Below are positions 36,832 to 46,751 of a stretch of DNA of 64,000 nucleotides, one piece after another (the stretch's first letter is position 1; each line of letters starts with the position of its first letter). This stretch comes from Candidatus Kapaibacterium sp. (GTDB lineage: Bacteria > Bacteroidota > Ignavibacteria > Kapaibacteriales > UBA2268). Where the stretch lies: the NCBI GenBank assembly GCA_937927515.1, contig CALBDO010000027.1, positions 27,681 through 91,680 on the forward strand, written 5' to 3'. The translations under genes and the position numbers were made by a program. The notes under the pieces are model-generated. The model had not been told where the DNA came from, did not search any database, and saw nothing but the letters and a program-made list of their open reading frames with translations.

Positions 36832-37942
36832 ATTTGTGTTGCTTGTCTGGCTGGCCATTATGGCTAGCCAGGCAAGTTATACACAAAGACATTCTAATTG
36901 TGAGCTTAGTATTTATGGTTCTTTGAAAATTGATGTGTGCGGGAATGAAAATCAAAAAAGGTTCATTCTCGTAATGAGTATAGGAAATGTTATGAGAAAT
37001 GATAGCCTATTTGGATTTAATTTTCAACTAAGTTATGACAATAACAAAGTAAAATTCACAGATGCACTCTATCTAAATACATTGTCGGAGTACTTCGACA
37101 ATAAAAATGTTTTCATAAATTCGAAGGAAGGGAAAGTCATTGGATATGCTATTACAATGAGCATGGAACCGATATATGGCAATAGACCATTGTTAGCATT
37201 AAACGGATTATGGATTGGTCAATGTCCAGATACTTGCACATTTACAGTTGATTATATTGAGTTTACCGATGAGTGTAAGATAATAATTGACACACTTAAA
37301 CCTGCAAAACTCATAGGTGAAACTTTTTACTCGAGAGATAGATTTTTTGAAATCAGTGTTTTACCCGATACTTTAAAATTTGAAAATAATAAAGGTGTGG
37401 TCGAACTAAATGTTCGAATTCCTAAAAATTCAAGATTAACAAATTATTCAATTATAAGTGCTTTTGACCCCGATATAATAAGTTTTGACTCAATAACTTC
37501 ATTTGGAAATAATATTGTAATTGAAGATTATAGTTATAATAATAATCTGGTTAGACTTTTTTGTAAAAATTTAAACGATATTGGTGATACTCAGAAAATT
37601 CGATTTTATCTAAATATCAAGACTGAAAATCACTTTACTACTATTAATTTTAATCCAGAGTACGATTCGACATGCAAATGTTTAAGTGGTTACAAGACAG
37701 ATTCAGTCTCGGTAATACACATAAAAGAACCAAGTTTCGTAACTGAAGAAAAAAAATATATCGACATAGATAAATGTTATGTTTATGACGTAATGGGAAA
37801 GTTAGTCAAGAATATTGACATTCAGAGTAGTTATTCAGGATTAGAAAATGAGATGCTTTCTTTAAATCGAGGTATTTATTATGTTATCTATAGAGATAAA
37901 TTTTCGAAAATTATTGAAAGAAAAATATATGTTAATTATTAA
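36791..37942 (+). CDS. T9SS-secreted protein with cohesin-like domains
   Basis: About 383 residues. A hydrophobic signal (SRFVLLVWLAIMASQASYTQ) is followed by two beta-sandwich segments that look cohesin-like. The first has LFGFNFQLSYDNNKVKFTDAL and the second has NYSIISAFDPDIISFDSI. The last about 60 residues resemble a T9SS type A sorting domain (CYVYDVMGKLVKNID, LNRGIYYVIYRDK). It overlaps the preceding gene by about 40 bases. The exact start is uncertain: ATG at 36791, or TTG codons just downstream nearer the signal. The cohesin assignment is by pattern only. Confidence 0.62.
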   Translation: MVQILLKNWSSLSRFVLLVWLAIMASQASYTQRHSNCELSIYGSLKIDVCGNENQKRFILVMSIGNVMRNDSLFGFNFQLSYDNNKVKFTDALYLNTLSEYFDNKNVFINSKEGKVIGYAITMSMEPIYGNRPLLALNGLWIGQCPDTCTFTVDYIEFTDECKIIIDTLKPAKLIGETFYSRDRFFEISVLPDTLKFENNKGVVELNVRIPKNSRLTNYSIISAFDPDIISFDSITSFGNNIVIEDYSYNNNLVRLFCKNLNDIGDTQKIRFYLNIKTENHFTTINFNPEYDSTCKCLSGYKTDSVSVIHIKEPSFVTEEKKYIDIDKCYVYDVMGKLVKNIDIQSSYSGLENEMLSLNRGIYYVIYRDKFSKIIERKIYVNY

Positions 37943-37964
37943 TTGTTCACAATTGGGAGGTTTT

Positions 37965-40900
37965 ATGAATAACCAATCGTTTTACAATCCGTTTCCAAGA
38001 CTTATCCTAGGTTTATTGATAGGCCTAGGGCTTGTTTTCGTTGTTCCAAATTCATATTTGCAGTCACAAGAAATTAAGCCAGAAATCCCACGTTTATCTT
38101 TAACTGGTGCCGATAACGACTGGGATGCAAACTGGTATCCAGATGGTCGAATTTGGGTACCTCCATCTATCGACCCAAACAAGCCACGTGAAATTTTGGT
38201 TCCCGTATTTATCGAAAACAAATGGTATACACACGAAGCAACAAAAGATATCTATATTGCAGACCCTATCAAAAGTTTTAGTTTTAAAGTTCAGTACGAT
38301 TCAACAGCTTTGCGTGCCGTAGGTGTTCAAACCTTTGGTTATCGTGAATTAAATTATTTTTCCGATGAGAAATACAAATACCACACGTTAGCCAAAGATT
38401 TCCAGATTAGTTGGATGGACGATAGGGACATATCTTATTGGACGTTCCTTAATCCAGGTAAACCCCTGCCAGATAGAGGAAAAGGTCGAAGTATTAAGAT
38501 AACCGGTATTTCAACCAATCCTTTGCCAAATTGCGATGGATTCCAAGTATTACTTTACATTAGATTTATGTTGGTTCCTAAGGCTGGAGCCCCAATTGGC
38601 TTAGCTCAAAATACACCCTTAATCATCGGACCCGACACCATTATGTATAATGATTTAAACATAAGAGTTGAGGCGCCATTTAAAAAGTATAGACCATATT
38701 GGAAAGGTCGCTTTGTTGCTGATGACTATCCAGACCCATCAAAGTTTACTGGTCTAGCAGGTATAGATAATAGTGCTTATCCAAATTGGAATAATGAACC
38801 ATATTATCCTGGTGTGATATATTTAAGAATAAGTGACAACGTACCACGTTTTGGTTTCATTCTCGAAAGGGCAATTGGCCAAGTACCACAAATTGCACCT
38901 ATTGGTGATGACGGTTCCTTTTATGAAATGAAAGACCCAATCACTATCGACTCTGCCTCGCTTTCAACTCCTCCATTTGGGATGAGGTCTTTTAGGTTGA
39001 TTAATGATGTACCCGCATCTCGTCTACTCGATATAATTATTGAATCAAGCGAACCCTGGTTAGTGTTTAGAACGTTTATCCCAAGGGGCGCAAATGCAAA
39101 GAATCCGATACCAACTTCAGTTAGAAATGGATATATTTCATATATTGATAATGGAATTCTTGGTGATGTAGCTCGAGGAACACCGATTTGGGGCCGTCAA
39201 ACTAGTCCAGACCCAGAGGTACATATAATGATTGAATGTCGCCCGTCAGAACTGAATAATGCCGGTCCTGAACCAACTGGGATTTACGTTGGGTATCTAA
39301 CCTTTAAGTCTCACTCGGCTGAAATCTCTCCAGTACGATTAAAAGTTACTTTCATCTATTTCCGAAATCCGATTGAAGGTGGTCTTGCTGGTAGACCTGC
39401 TGGAATAAATCTTATGCTAACACCAAAAGAGGGAACAGGCAAAGTTGTGAAAATGATTTTTGGTACAGGGCATAGAGCAACGATGGGTATCGACACATTG
39501 TTTGGCGAACATAAGTACGAGTATCCAATGCCAGCTGATGAATTCGATGCAAGATTTTTCCCGCCACCAAATGCCCCAAACGATTTAAAGGCCGAAATAG
39601 CATATGGCTTTGGCAACTTCAGTCCCGATGATGATAACAATGACGGCACACCTAAATATTGTACTTCCCGTGATATAAGAAGTAGTGATGATACCCTACA
39701 ATCTCTCGTATTTCTTGTCAGAATTAATGCAAAGGATGCAAACTATCCGATTACAATCATTTGGGATATACAGGACTTTCCAGATGGTGCCAACTTATTC
39801 ATACGTGATACCTTGAATGGACAGCTCTTCCCAGCAGTTAATATGAGAAGAGCTACAAATATTGGTGGGACTTTGTACTCCTATCAGATTACTGATAATC
39901 GAGTGCGTTCTTTCTTGATTGAGTATACACCAGCAAGAATTATTAACTACGTCGACGAGTATGGCAATCCAATTATAAAGAAAGGCTGGAATTTCTTGTC
40001 ATTACCAGTTCGACCAATTAACAACCAATGGAATGTTTTCTATCCCAATGCAATTAACAAACCTTTCTTCTGGTCACAAAACCAATATCAATTTGATGAG
40101 CTCCTACGAGTTGGTGTTGGATACTTTGTAAAATACAGTGACCAAATCGATAAAAAATTCGCCGGCTCATTTATAAGTGAAATTTCTGTCGTAGGCTCTG
40201 GAGATAGCGTTAAAATCTATCCGGGTTGGAACACTATTGGATGTGTCTCTGCTCCATTATCAATACGAGATATAGCTTTCTCAAACTTCGGACTGGAAGC
40301 ACCAAACCCAACAGAAGTTAGAAAAAATGGAATCTGGGCATACAAGACAAACAGAGGCTACGAAGAAGTTTCAGAGCTTCGACCTGGTCTTGGATATTGG
40401 ATTAAATCCGATGCCCACGGCTATTTAAGATTGATTGCTCGATTTGAAAAGTCTATCGAGAATTCAATCCCAAGCGAAAAAGATTTGGCTCTCGAGCGAA
40501 GCGTGAAAATTAATTTTGCTGATAATTTACAACATGAAAAAACCTTGTATCTTGGCTTGGACAAATCTCTCAATGCAAGTTGGTTTGAACTTCCACCCGT
40601 CCCATTTGCCGATTTATTCGATATACGGTTTGCCAACAATTCATTGTTAGAAGTTTCAGAAAATCCTGTGGTTAGGTTGTCTGGTGTTGAATATCCTTTG
40701 GCTATTTCTGTGGACGACCCATCAAATGAATATACTTTCGTTGATGCTGTAACTGGCGAAGTGTTTGGTACAATCACGTCAAGCAACAAAACCCTGGTTA
40801 TAAACAACTCCAGCAATGCTATTAGGATTTTGGTTGCAGGTGTAGACAAGTCTCATTCATTGCATGTTTATCCGAACCCCGTTACTACATCTTCGGTCCT

Positions 40901-41108
40901 GAATTACACAGTTTCAGAAGATACTAATATACACCTTGCACTTTATGATGCACTAGGCAACGAAGTTAGGTCATTTGTAAATGGATACTTAACTGCTGGA
41001 GAATACACTCTTGTAATTAATGCCAACGAATTTCCAAGTGGGCAATATCTATGCAAGATGAAAGCAGGCAACGAAACGAAAGTCGTACTTATCAATATTG
41101 TCAAATAA
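37965..41108 (+). CDS. Large T9SS-secreted surface protein
   Basis: A 1047-residue secreted protein. The ATG is preceded by GGGAGG at close spacing. The N-terminus is a long signal (LILGLLIGLGLVFVVPNSYLQSQ). An early section (ADPIKSFSFKVQYDSTALRAVGV) is again cohesin-like. Mid-protein are Ig-like stretches. Residues about 665-810 have the GWNFLSLPVRPINN and YPGWNTIGCVSAPL segments typical of large Bacteroidota surface proteins. The C-terminus is a type A sorting domain (HVYPNPVTTSSVLNYTVS, YDALGNEVRSFVNGY, SGQYLCKMKAG) closely resembling that of the 2681-residue protein. An intrinsic terminator follows. Confidence 0.8.
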   Translation: MNNQSFYNPFPRLILGLLIGLGLVFVVPNSYLQSQEIKPEIPRLSLTGADNDWDANWYPDGRIWVPPSIDPNKPREILVPVFIENKWYTHEATKDIYIADPIKSFSFKVQYDSTALRAVGVQTFGYRELNYFSDEKYKYHTLAKDFQISWMDDRDISYWTFLNPGKPLPDRGKGRSIKITGISTNPLPNCDGFQVLLYIRFMLVPKAGAPIGLAQNTPLIIGPDTIMYNDLNIRVEAPFKKYRPYWKGRFVADDYPDPSKFTGLAGIDNSAYPNWNNEPYYPGVIYLRISDNVPRFGFILERAIGQVPQIAPIGDDGSFYEMKDPITIDSASLSTPPFGMRSFRLINDVPASRLLDIIIESSEPWLVFRTFIPRGANAKNPIPTSVRNGYISYIDNGILGDVARGTPIWGRQTSPDPEVHIMIECRPSELNNAGPEPTGIYVGYLTFKSHSAEISPVRLKVTFIYFRNPIEGGLAGRPAGINLMLTPKEGTGKVVKMIFGTGHRATMGIDTLFGEHKYEYPMPADEFDARFFPPPNAPNDLKAEIAYGFGNFSPDDDNNDGTPKYCTSRDIRSSDDTLQSLVFLVRINAKDANYPITIIWDIQDFPDGANLFIRDTLNGQLFPAVNMRRATNIGGTLYSYQITDNRVRSFLIEYTPARIINYVDEYGNPIIKKGWNFLSLPVRPINNQWNVFYPNAINKPFFWSQNQYQFDELLRVGVGYFVKYSDQIDKKFAGSFISEISVVGSGDSVKIYPGWNTIGCVSAPLSIRDIAFSNFGLEAPNPTEVRKNGIWAYKTNRGYEEVSELRPGLGYWIKSDAHGYLRLIARFEKSIENSIPSEKDLALERSVKINFADNLQHEKTLYLGLDKSLNASWFELPPVPFADLFDIRFANNSLLEVSENPVVRLSGVEYPLAISVDDPSNEYTFVDAVTGEVFGTITSSNKTLVINNSSNAIRILVAGVDKSHSLHVYPNPVTTSSVLNYTVSEDTNIHLALYDALGNEVRSFVNGYLTAGEYTLVINANEFPSGQYLCKMKAGNETKVVLINIVK

Positions 41109-41133
41109 CATTTCAATTCGATTAGTCAATTTG

Positions 41134-41168
41134 AAATGGGCAACAATTTTGTTGCCCATTTCTTTTTA
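41134..41168 (+). terminator. Intrinsic terminator after the T9SS cluster
   Basis: A 13-bp perfect stem AAATGGGCAACAA / TTGTTGCCCATTT with a TT loop is followed by CTTTTTATA, 26 bp after the stop of the 1047-residue gene. This is the clearest terminator in the window and closes the surface-protein transcription unit. Confidence 0.85.
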
Positions 41169-41188
41169 TATAAAAATTGGAGATAAAT

Positions 41189-41959
41189 ATGAAAAAGATT
41201 TGGAAGTACTTATTAGCTGTGATTTTGTATTCGGGTATGTTATTTTCGCAAGAACAAATGCAATTTAGAATTAGTTTAATTGGCAACGACACGATAGTTT
41301 TTAACAAGCTCGTCTTCGGGTTTAATTCACTTGCCACAAATGGTTTAGATACTTCACTTGGCGAGCTCGACCTACCTCCGCTTATTCCACCAAGTGGCTT
41401 TCGTTTGTATGGTGTATTTATTTTTTACGACTCTACTCAATCAAGCAATATTTGGTCCTATGTGGACTTAAAACCGTATCCAAAATATTCCTCGGATACG
41501 GTAAAGTTTTTGCTTTATGTAATTCGTGAATCTGGCATAAAGTTGAGGATTTGGTGGCAAAGTCTTCCGGATGAGGTTCGTTATGCTCGGCTTGTGGATG
41601 AATATCTTGGCACTTTGGTTCAAGTAGATATGTTAGGAACTAATTATGTAGATATTAACAATGAATTTTTAGACAAATTCTATATAAAGATAGTTTTGGG
41701 AAATGTTAATTCTGTGAAATTTGAAAATGAATCGCTCTATTATGTTAATTACAATGATTTCGAGAAAAATATAAAACTTATAAATAAAAGTAATGATGCA
41801 ATAGTATTCAAAATTTTTGGTATATTTGGAAATTTGATTGATAAAGTTGAACTCGAAGGAGGTAGTTCGATTTCTCTTCCAATACAAACAAAAGGTATTT
41901 ATTTCATAGAAGTTAGGCAAAACAACAAAGTAGAAGTAAAAAAGATGGTAATTTACTAA
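41189..41959 (+). CDS. Small secreted protein with T9SS-like C-terminus
   Basis: A 256-residue secreted protein. The signal peptide (MKKIWKYLLAVILYSGMLFSQ) comes after TTGGAGA. A beta-rich body has no named domain (FGFNSLATNGLDTSLGELDLPPLIPPSGF). The final about 75 residues resemble a type A sorting domain (NKSNDAIVFKIFGIFGNLIDKVEL, KGIYFIEVRQNNKVEVKKM). The ATG at 41189 is set by the signal peptide; an in-frame TTG lies upstream. The GT2 gene begins 9 bp after its stop, so the two are likely co-transcribed. Confidence 0.68.
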   Translation: MKKIWKYLLAVILYSGMLFSQEQMQFRISLIGNDTIVFNKLVFGFNSLATNGLDTSLGELDLPPLIPPSGFRLYGVFIFYDSTQSSNIWSYVDLKPYPKYSSDTVKFLLYVIRESGIKLRIWWQSLPDEVRYARLVDEYLGTLVQVDMLGTNYVDINNEFLDKFYIKIVLGNVNSVKFENESLYYVNYNDFEKNIKLINKSNDAIVFKIFGIFGNLIDKVELEGGSSISLPIQTKGIYFIEVRQNNKVEVKKMVIY

Positions 41960-41968
41960 GAGTTTATT

Positions 41969-42970
41969 ATGAACGAAAAGAATAACATTAGGACACAGAA
42001 CACACAAAAATCGGCTAAACATATACAAAGGCAATCAAATGAAGTAGTTGTCAGCGTTGTAATACCTTTATTCAACGAAGAATCGTCCATAGATGAACTC
42101 ATATCGAGGTTGGAGAAAACCCTTGTCCCATTTACAAAAAATAGATACGAAATAATCTTTGTCGACGATGGGTCGACCGATAAATCGAGACAAAAGATTA
42201 AGGAGCATCATCAGCGAAATTCAAAGATACATTGTATAAGTTTTCGAAGGAACTATGGTAAATCTGCTGCTTTGCAGGTAGGGTTCAAAGTTGCTCGGGG
42301 GCTTTATATCGTAACGATGGATGCCGATTTACAAGACGAACCCGAGGAGATACCCAATTTGATAAAAAAGCTAAACGAGGGTTACGATTTAGTATCTGGT
42401 TGGAAAAGGAAAAGATACGACCCATTCATTAAAGTTTGGTCTTCGAAATTATTCAATCTTGTAACCTCCATTGTTAGTGGCATTCGGCTACACGATTTCA
42501 ACTGTGGCTTGAAAGCCTATCGAAAAATTGTAATTAAAAGGCTAAATGTTTATGGCGAGATGCATCGTTACATTCCCGTCCTGGCCCACTGGGATGGATT
42601 TAGAGTAACTGAACTACCTGTTCAACACCATCCAAGGAAATATGGTAAATCAAAATTTGGTGCGGGTCGTTTTATTAAAGGTTTTCTGGATTTACTAACT
42701 GTAATGATTACTACACGGTTCATGCAGAGACCCCTGCATTTCTTTGGAACTATTGGCACTTTGATTACTGTGTTTGGTTTTATTGTAAATTTGTATTTAA
42801 TTATTGAATGGTTATTAGGTAGAACATATTTGAGCAATCGTCCATTACTTTTATTTGGAATTACTTTAATTATCTTTGGTGCACAGCTCATATCGATTGG
42901 ATTGCTCGGCGAAATGAATGCAAAATCGCTTGCTGAAAAAGTTGATTATAATATTAAAGATAAATTTTAA
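41969..42970 (+). CDS. Family 2 glycosyltransferase (DPM1/GtrB-type)
   Basis: A 333-residue membrane-bound GT2. The GT-A domain has VVIPLFNEESSIDELI, IIFVDDGSTDKS, RNYGKSAALQVG and the metal-binding TMDADLQDEPEEIP. Two C-terminal membrane helices (FFGTIGTLITVFGFIVNLYLII and LLFGITLIIFGAQLISIGLLGEM) are typical of the enzymes that transfer a sugar to undecaprenyl or dolichyl phosphate (ArnC/GtrB/DPM type). The sugar is unknown. It lies in a run of closely spaced genes with an outer-membrane protein and a GT9, suggesting surface-polysaccharide work. Confidence 0.9.
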   Translation: MNEKNNIRTQNTQKSAKHIQRQSNEVVVSVVIPLFNEESSIDELISRLEKTLVPFTKNRYEIIFVDDGSTDKSRQKIKEHHQRNSKIHCISFRRNYGKSAALQVGFKVARGLYIVTMDADLQDEPEEIPNLIKKLNEGYDLVSGWKRKRYDPFIKVWSSKLFNLVTSIVSGIRLHDFNCGLKAYRKIVIKRLNVYGEMHRYIPVLAHWDGFRVTELPVQHHPRKYGKSKFGAGRFIKGFLDLLTVMITTRFMQRPLHFFGTIGTLITVFGFIVNLYLIIEWLLGRTYLSNRPLLLFGITLIIFGAQLISIGLLGEMNAKSLAEKVDYNIKDKF

Positions 42971-42980
42971 AGGTGGAATT

Positions 42981-43700
42981 ATGAAAAAATTAATGCTTGT
43001 ATTATTGTTTTTTATAAATATTCCTCTTGTAGCTCAGTTCGAGGACTTAGCTTTGGAATTCGGTTTGATACCAACTTCGGTATTTGGCAATAATAGTGCA
43101 AATGCTGTATTTACACCTTCGAGTCCAAGTTCTACAATTGGTGGTGGATTTTTTGGTTTTCAAAATGCTTTTCTCCTTAAAAGTGTTTGGCAGGTTGGTA
43201 ATACAAATCTTTCAATTCCATTTGGCTTGGAATATATTTTTTATCGAGCATATCATAGATTGCCTTATGCGTCCAAAGTTACATTTTATTTTAAGCATTT
43301 TATTGATGTCCCAACACTGTCTCTTGGTGCTCGTTATTCGTTGTTTAAACTCCCATTCGCCAATGTAAAAATGTACTCCGAAATAGATGCTCGTGGTAGT
43401 TTCGTTGGTAAAAGTAATTATCGACTTCGTGTGGATTACGAAGCATTGGACTCTACTCGTGTGTATGAAGTTTCCCACAAAAATGCTGTATTCCGCTTTG
43501 GTGCTGGTTTAAAGCTAGGTTTCTTGGGCGAAATTGTTCATCCTTGGTATGCAAATATGTTTGTCTCGGTAAATTTTGTGAATATCCTGGGAAGAAATAA
43601 TTCTCGCGGAGAACTTCTTACTCCAGTACCAGATTACGAAACTGCTGAAAATCCTGTTTATAATCTTCAACTTGCTGTATCTATATTTTACAAATTCTAA
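42981..43700 (+). CDS. Predicted outer-membrane beta-barrel protein
   Basis: A 239-residue protein with a signal peptide (MKKLMLVLLFFINIPLVAQFE), then amphipathic strands ending in a C-terminal Phe (LQLAVSIFYKF), the usual outer-membrane barrel signature. It is about the size of an eight-stranded OmpX/porin-like barrel. AAAGGTGG precedes the ATG. Its stop overlaps the start of the GT9 gene by one base (TAATG), so translational coupling is likely. The gene sits between two glycosyltransferases. Function is unknown. Confidence 0.7.
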   Translation: MKKLMLVLLFFINIPLVAQFEDLALEFGLIPTSVFGNNSANAVFTPSSPSSTIGGGFFGFQNAFLLKSVWQVGNTNLSIPFGLEYIFYRAYHRLPYASKVTFYFKHFIDVPTLSLGARYSLFKLPFANVKMYSEIDARGSFVGKSNYRLRVDYEALDSTRVYEVSHKNAVFRFGAGLKLGFLGEIVHPWYANMFVSVNFVNILGRNNSRGELLTPVPDYETAENPVYNLQLAVSIFYKF

Positions 43701-44788
43701 TGTTAAAGAAAAAATTTACTTACAAAGCAGATTGTAAATTCTTTCGCGGTGATGTCCCTTGCCAACCTCATAAAAAGTTTGGAACCATTTGCTCAGACTG
43801 CTCTTATTATATTCCTCGTGAAAATATTATTTTGATTATCAAACTCGGTGCTATAGGGGATGTGATACGTACAACTCCACTTTTGTATAGAATTTTCGAA
43901 GAACATCCTCTTAGTGCAGTCTGGTGGCTTACATTAACTCCAGAGGTTGTGCCTTCTAGTGTGGACAACGTCCTACCGTTGAATTTAGAGTCGATTTTGT
44001 TGCTTCAAGCAACTGAATTTTATAAAGTAATTAACCTCGATAAAGACCCGTTTGCTTGTGCTTTAACTAAAACCCTTAAAGCAAAAGAGAAATTTGGCTT
44101 TACATTAGAAAATGGTAAGCCAGCACCAGTGAATCACTTAAGCTACCATAAATTTTTAACTGGTATCTTCGACCCCATCAACCAACAAAATACTAAATCG
44201 TATCTTCAAGAAATCTTCGAAATTGCGGGCTGGAAGTACAACGGCGAGGAATACATCTTGGATGTCGATAATTCAGAAGGATGGAATATCCCCAATAATG
44301 ATAAACCAATCGTGGGTTTGAATACTGGTTGTGGAGCGAGGTGGACATCTCGTCTTTGGCCAGAGCACTGTTGGATTGAATTGATTCGATTACTTCAAGA
44401 AAGCAATTACTTCCCATTGCTTCTTGGGGGAGAGTCTGAAGATGAAAAAAATCGAAGGTTATCGGAAGCAACAGGTGCATATTATCTGGGTTATTTCCCG
44501 TTGAAAAAGTTTATTTCTTTGGTAAATCAATGTAGCTTAGTGGTAACCGCCGTAACTATGGCTTTGCATATAGCTATTGGCCTTAAGAAACGAGTTGTGT
44601 TGTTTAATAATATTTTCAATCGGCATGAGTTTGAACTTTTTGGTCGAGGCGTGATTATTGAACCTCAAAGACCTTGCAAATGCTTTTTCAGTCCCAAATG
44701 TGTCAATCCCGAATACTTTTGCATGGATTATATTTTCCCATCGAAAGTTATGGAAGAAATTAAAGTTCTTTTGCCAAATACACATTAA
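43700..44788 (+). CDS. Glycosyltransferase family 9 with N-terminal cysteine cluster
   Basis: A 362-residue GT9/heptosyltransferase. The C-terminal donor domain has VGLNTGCGARWTSRLWPEHCW, PLLLGGESEDE and LVVTAVTMALHIAIGLKKRVVLFN. The N-terminus has IIKLGAIGDVIRTTPLLYRI, the acceptor signature. Unusually it begins with a Cys cluster (Cys12, Cys21, Cys31, Cys34 in CKFFRGDVPC and CSDC), and another four Cys near the C-terminus (CKCFFSPKCVNPEYFC), which could bind a metal or Fe-S centre. It is translationally coupled to the outer-membrane gene upstream, with nadE 11 bp downstream. Role: transfer of a heptose-like sugar in surface glycan assembly. Confidence 0.87.
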   Translation: MLKKKFTYKADCKFFRGDVPCQPHKKFGTICSDCSYYIPRENIILIIKLGAIGDVIRTTPLLYRIFEEHPLSAVWWLTLTPEVVPSSVDNVLPLNLESILLLQATEFYKVINLDKDPFACALTKTLKAKEKFGFTLENGKPAPVNHLSYHKFLTGIFDPINQQNTKSYLQEIFEIAGWKYNGEEYILDVDNSEGWNIPNNDKPIVGLNTGCGARWTSRLWPEHCWIELIRLLQESNYFPLLLGGESEDEKNRRLSEATGAYYLGYFPLKKFISLVNQCSLVVTAVTMALHIAIGLKKRVVLFNNIFNRHEFELFGRGVIIEPQRPCKCFFSPKCVNPEYFCMDYIFPSKVMEEIKVLLPNTH

Positions 44789-44799
44789 TTGTTGGGAAA

Positions 44800-46746
44800 A
44801 TGGAATACTTGGGTGAAATTTTGAATTTGAGCGAATATGGCTATCTGCGGGTTGCTGCCGTATCCCCGAAGCTGAAAATTGGAAATGTCGAATACAATGT
44901 CGACGAAATAATTAAGTCTCTTGAAACACTTGAATTCGAAAGTGTCCAAATAGCAGTTTTCCCTGAATTGTCTCTGACTGGATACACATGCGCCGATTTG
45001 TTCTATCAAAATGCTTTATTGGATAATGTTATATTAGGCTTGGATAAATTGGTAGAGCAATCTAAAAGGATAAATGTCTTATTCATTGTTGGACTACCCT
45101 TGAGGGTAGATGCAAAGCTTTTTAACTGTGCCGCAGTTATTGGTTTCGGAAAAGTTTATGGTATAATACATAAAACATATATTCCTAATACCAGAGAGTT
45201 CTACGAGGCAAGGTGGTTTTTCAATCGCCCCAGAAGTGAAATTTTAAAGATTCTTGGCGAAGAAGTACCTTTCGGAAATAATCTTATCTTCGTTGATAAG
45301 AAATGCAATGAAATAGCTTTTGGTGTAGAGATTTGCCACGACTTGTGGGCTGTAGAACCGATTAGTACCTTCTTGGCTTTAAATGGTGCACGAGTTATAT
45401 TTAATTTAAGTGCAAGTGATGAATGGATTGGTAAATGCGACTATCGCCACAATCTCGTTTTAAATCAATCAGCTCGGATTAATTGTGGCTACGTTTATTC
45501 TGGTAGCTCTGCTTGTGAATCGACAACCGACATGGTCTTCTCAGGTCATTGTATTATCGCCGAAAATGGTCGCCTTTTGGCAGAAATTCGCGATTTTTCT
45601 TTCGAAACTACTTACATTATCGCAGACATAGACCTGGAATTAATTGAAAAAGTTGTTACAATTAACGACACTTTTATCCCAACTCGTATTTCATCCCCAA
45701 GATATATTAATGTTGATGTACCTCAACTTCATACCAATCGGTTCTTTAGGAATATTTCTCCCTATCCATTTATCCCCAGCGAAACTCAGGCAAGAGATAA
45801 GGTCTGTCGCGAGGTGTTCAACATTCAATCTACTGGCTTGGCAAGAAGATTGTTGCATACCAATCTTAAAAAGGTTGTTCTTGGTTTATCCGGGGGCTTG
45901 GATTCAACTCTTGCACTTCTTGTATCTTTAAAAGCTTTCGAGAAATTAGGTTATTCCTATGATGGAATATATGCAGTGCTTATGCCTGGATTTGGTACAA
46001 GCAGACGAACTTTCAATCTTTCGAAGGAGCTTGCCAAATCTTTTGGTGTAAGCATTAAAATCGTTGATATTCGAAAATCCGTTGCCCTGCACTTAAAAGA
46101 GATTGGCGCAAGTTCTGCTGTGAATTCTTTGGTCTTTGAAAATGCACAAGCGCGAGAACGAACTCAAATACTGATGGATTTAGCAAACCACCTTGGTGGT
46201 ATTGTTGTAGGTACTGGGGATTTGTCCGAAATTGCCCTCGGCTGGTCTACCTACAATGCAGACCATATGTCCATGTATAATGTAAATGCCACAGTTCCAA
46301 AGACTTTAATTCGATTTATAATTGATTGGGTTGCTCTTAATCACTATGACAAGCACGTGCAAAAGGTTTTGCAGTCGATACTTGAATTGCCTAGCTCGCC
46401 CGAACTCCTCGATAACAAAGGTGACAGGCCGCATCAAATCACAGAGGAAATTGTTGGACCCTTCGATTTAAACGATTTCTTCCTCTACTATTCAAATAGA
46501 TATGCTTTTTCGCCAAAGAAAATTTTGTTCCTTGCTTCTTTGGCTTTCAAAGAAAAGTATTCAGTTGAGGTCATCAAGAAATGGTTGCAAAATTATTACC
46601 GCCGTTTTTTCGTTAATCAATTTAAGCGAAGTTCGATGCCCGATGGACCAAAAGTTGGTTATGTGGACCTATCGCCTCGTGGTAGTTGGCGAATGCCAAG
46701 CGATGCAGATTTCGCACTTTGGATAAGTGAAATTGAAAATTTATAA
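44800..46746 (+). CDS. nadE: Glutamine-dependent NAD+ synthetase
   Basis: A 648-residue two-domain enzyme amidating deamido-NAD with ammonia from glutamine. The N-terminal nitrilase-like glutaminase has the triad Glu56 (FPELSLTGY), Lys125 (IIHKTYIPNTREFYEARWF) and Cys179 (GVEICHDLW). The C-terminal ATP-PPase domain has the P-loop SGGLDS at residue 364, then PGFGTSRRT, GTGDLSEIALGWSTYNADHMSMYNVN, and RSSMPDGPK near the end. Length and order match NadE of the glutamine-hydrolysing type. It lies between a GT9 gene and a response regulator with short gaps, so it is probably co-transcribed with them. Confidence 0.96.
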   Translation: MEYLGEILNLSEYGYLRVAAVSPKLKIGNVEYNVDEIIKSLETLEFESVQIAVFPELSLTGYTCADLFYQNALLDNVILGLDKLVEQSKRINVLFIVGLPLRVDAKLFNCAAVIGFGKVYGIIHKTYIPNTREFYEARWFFNRPRSEILKILGEEVPFGNNLIFVDKKCNEIAFGVEICHDLWAVEPISTFLALNGARVIFNLSASDEWIGKCDYRHNLVLNQSARINCGYVYSGSSACESTTDMVFSGHCIIAENGRLLAEIRDFSFETTYIIADIDLELIEKVVTINDTFIPTRISSPRYINVDVPQLHTNRFFRNISPYPFIPSETQARDKVCREVFNIQSTGLARRLLHTNLKKVVLGLSGGLDSTLALLVSLKAFEKLGYSYDGIYAVLMPGFGTSRRTFNLSKELAKSFGVSIKIVDIRKSVALHLKEIGASSAVNSLVFENAQARERTQILMDLANHLGGIVVGTGDLSEIALGWSTYNADHMSMYNVNATVPKTLIRFIIDWVALNHYDKHVQKVLQSILELPSSPELLDNKGDRPHQITEEIVGPFDLNDFFLYYSNRYAFSPKKILFLASLAFKEKYSVEVIKKWLQNYYRRFFVNQFKRSSMPDGPKVGYVDLSPRGSWRMPSDADFALWISEIENL

Positions 46747-46751
46747 AATTT

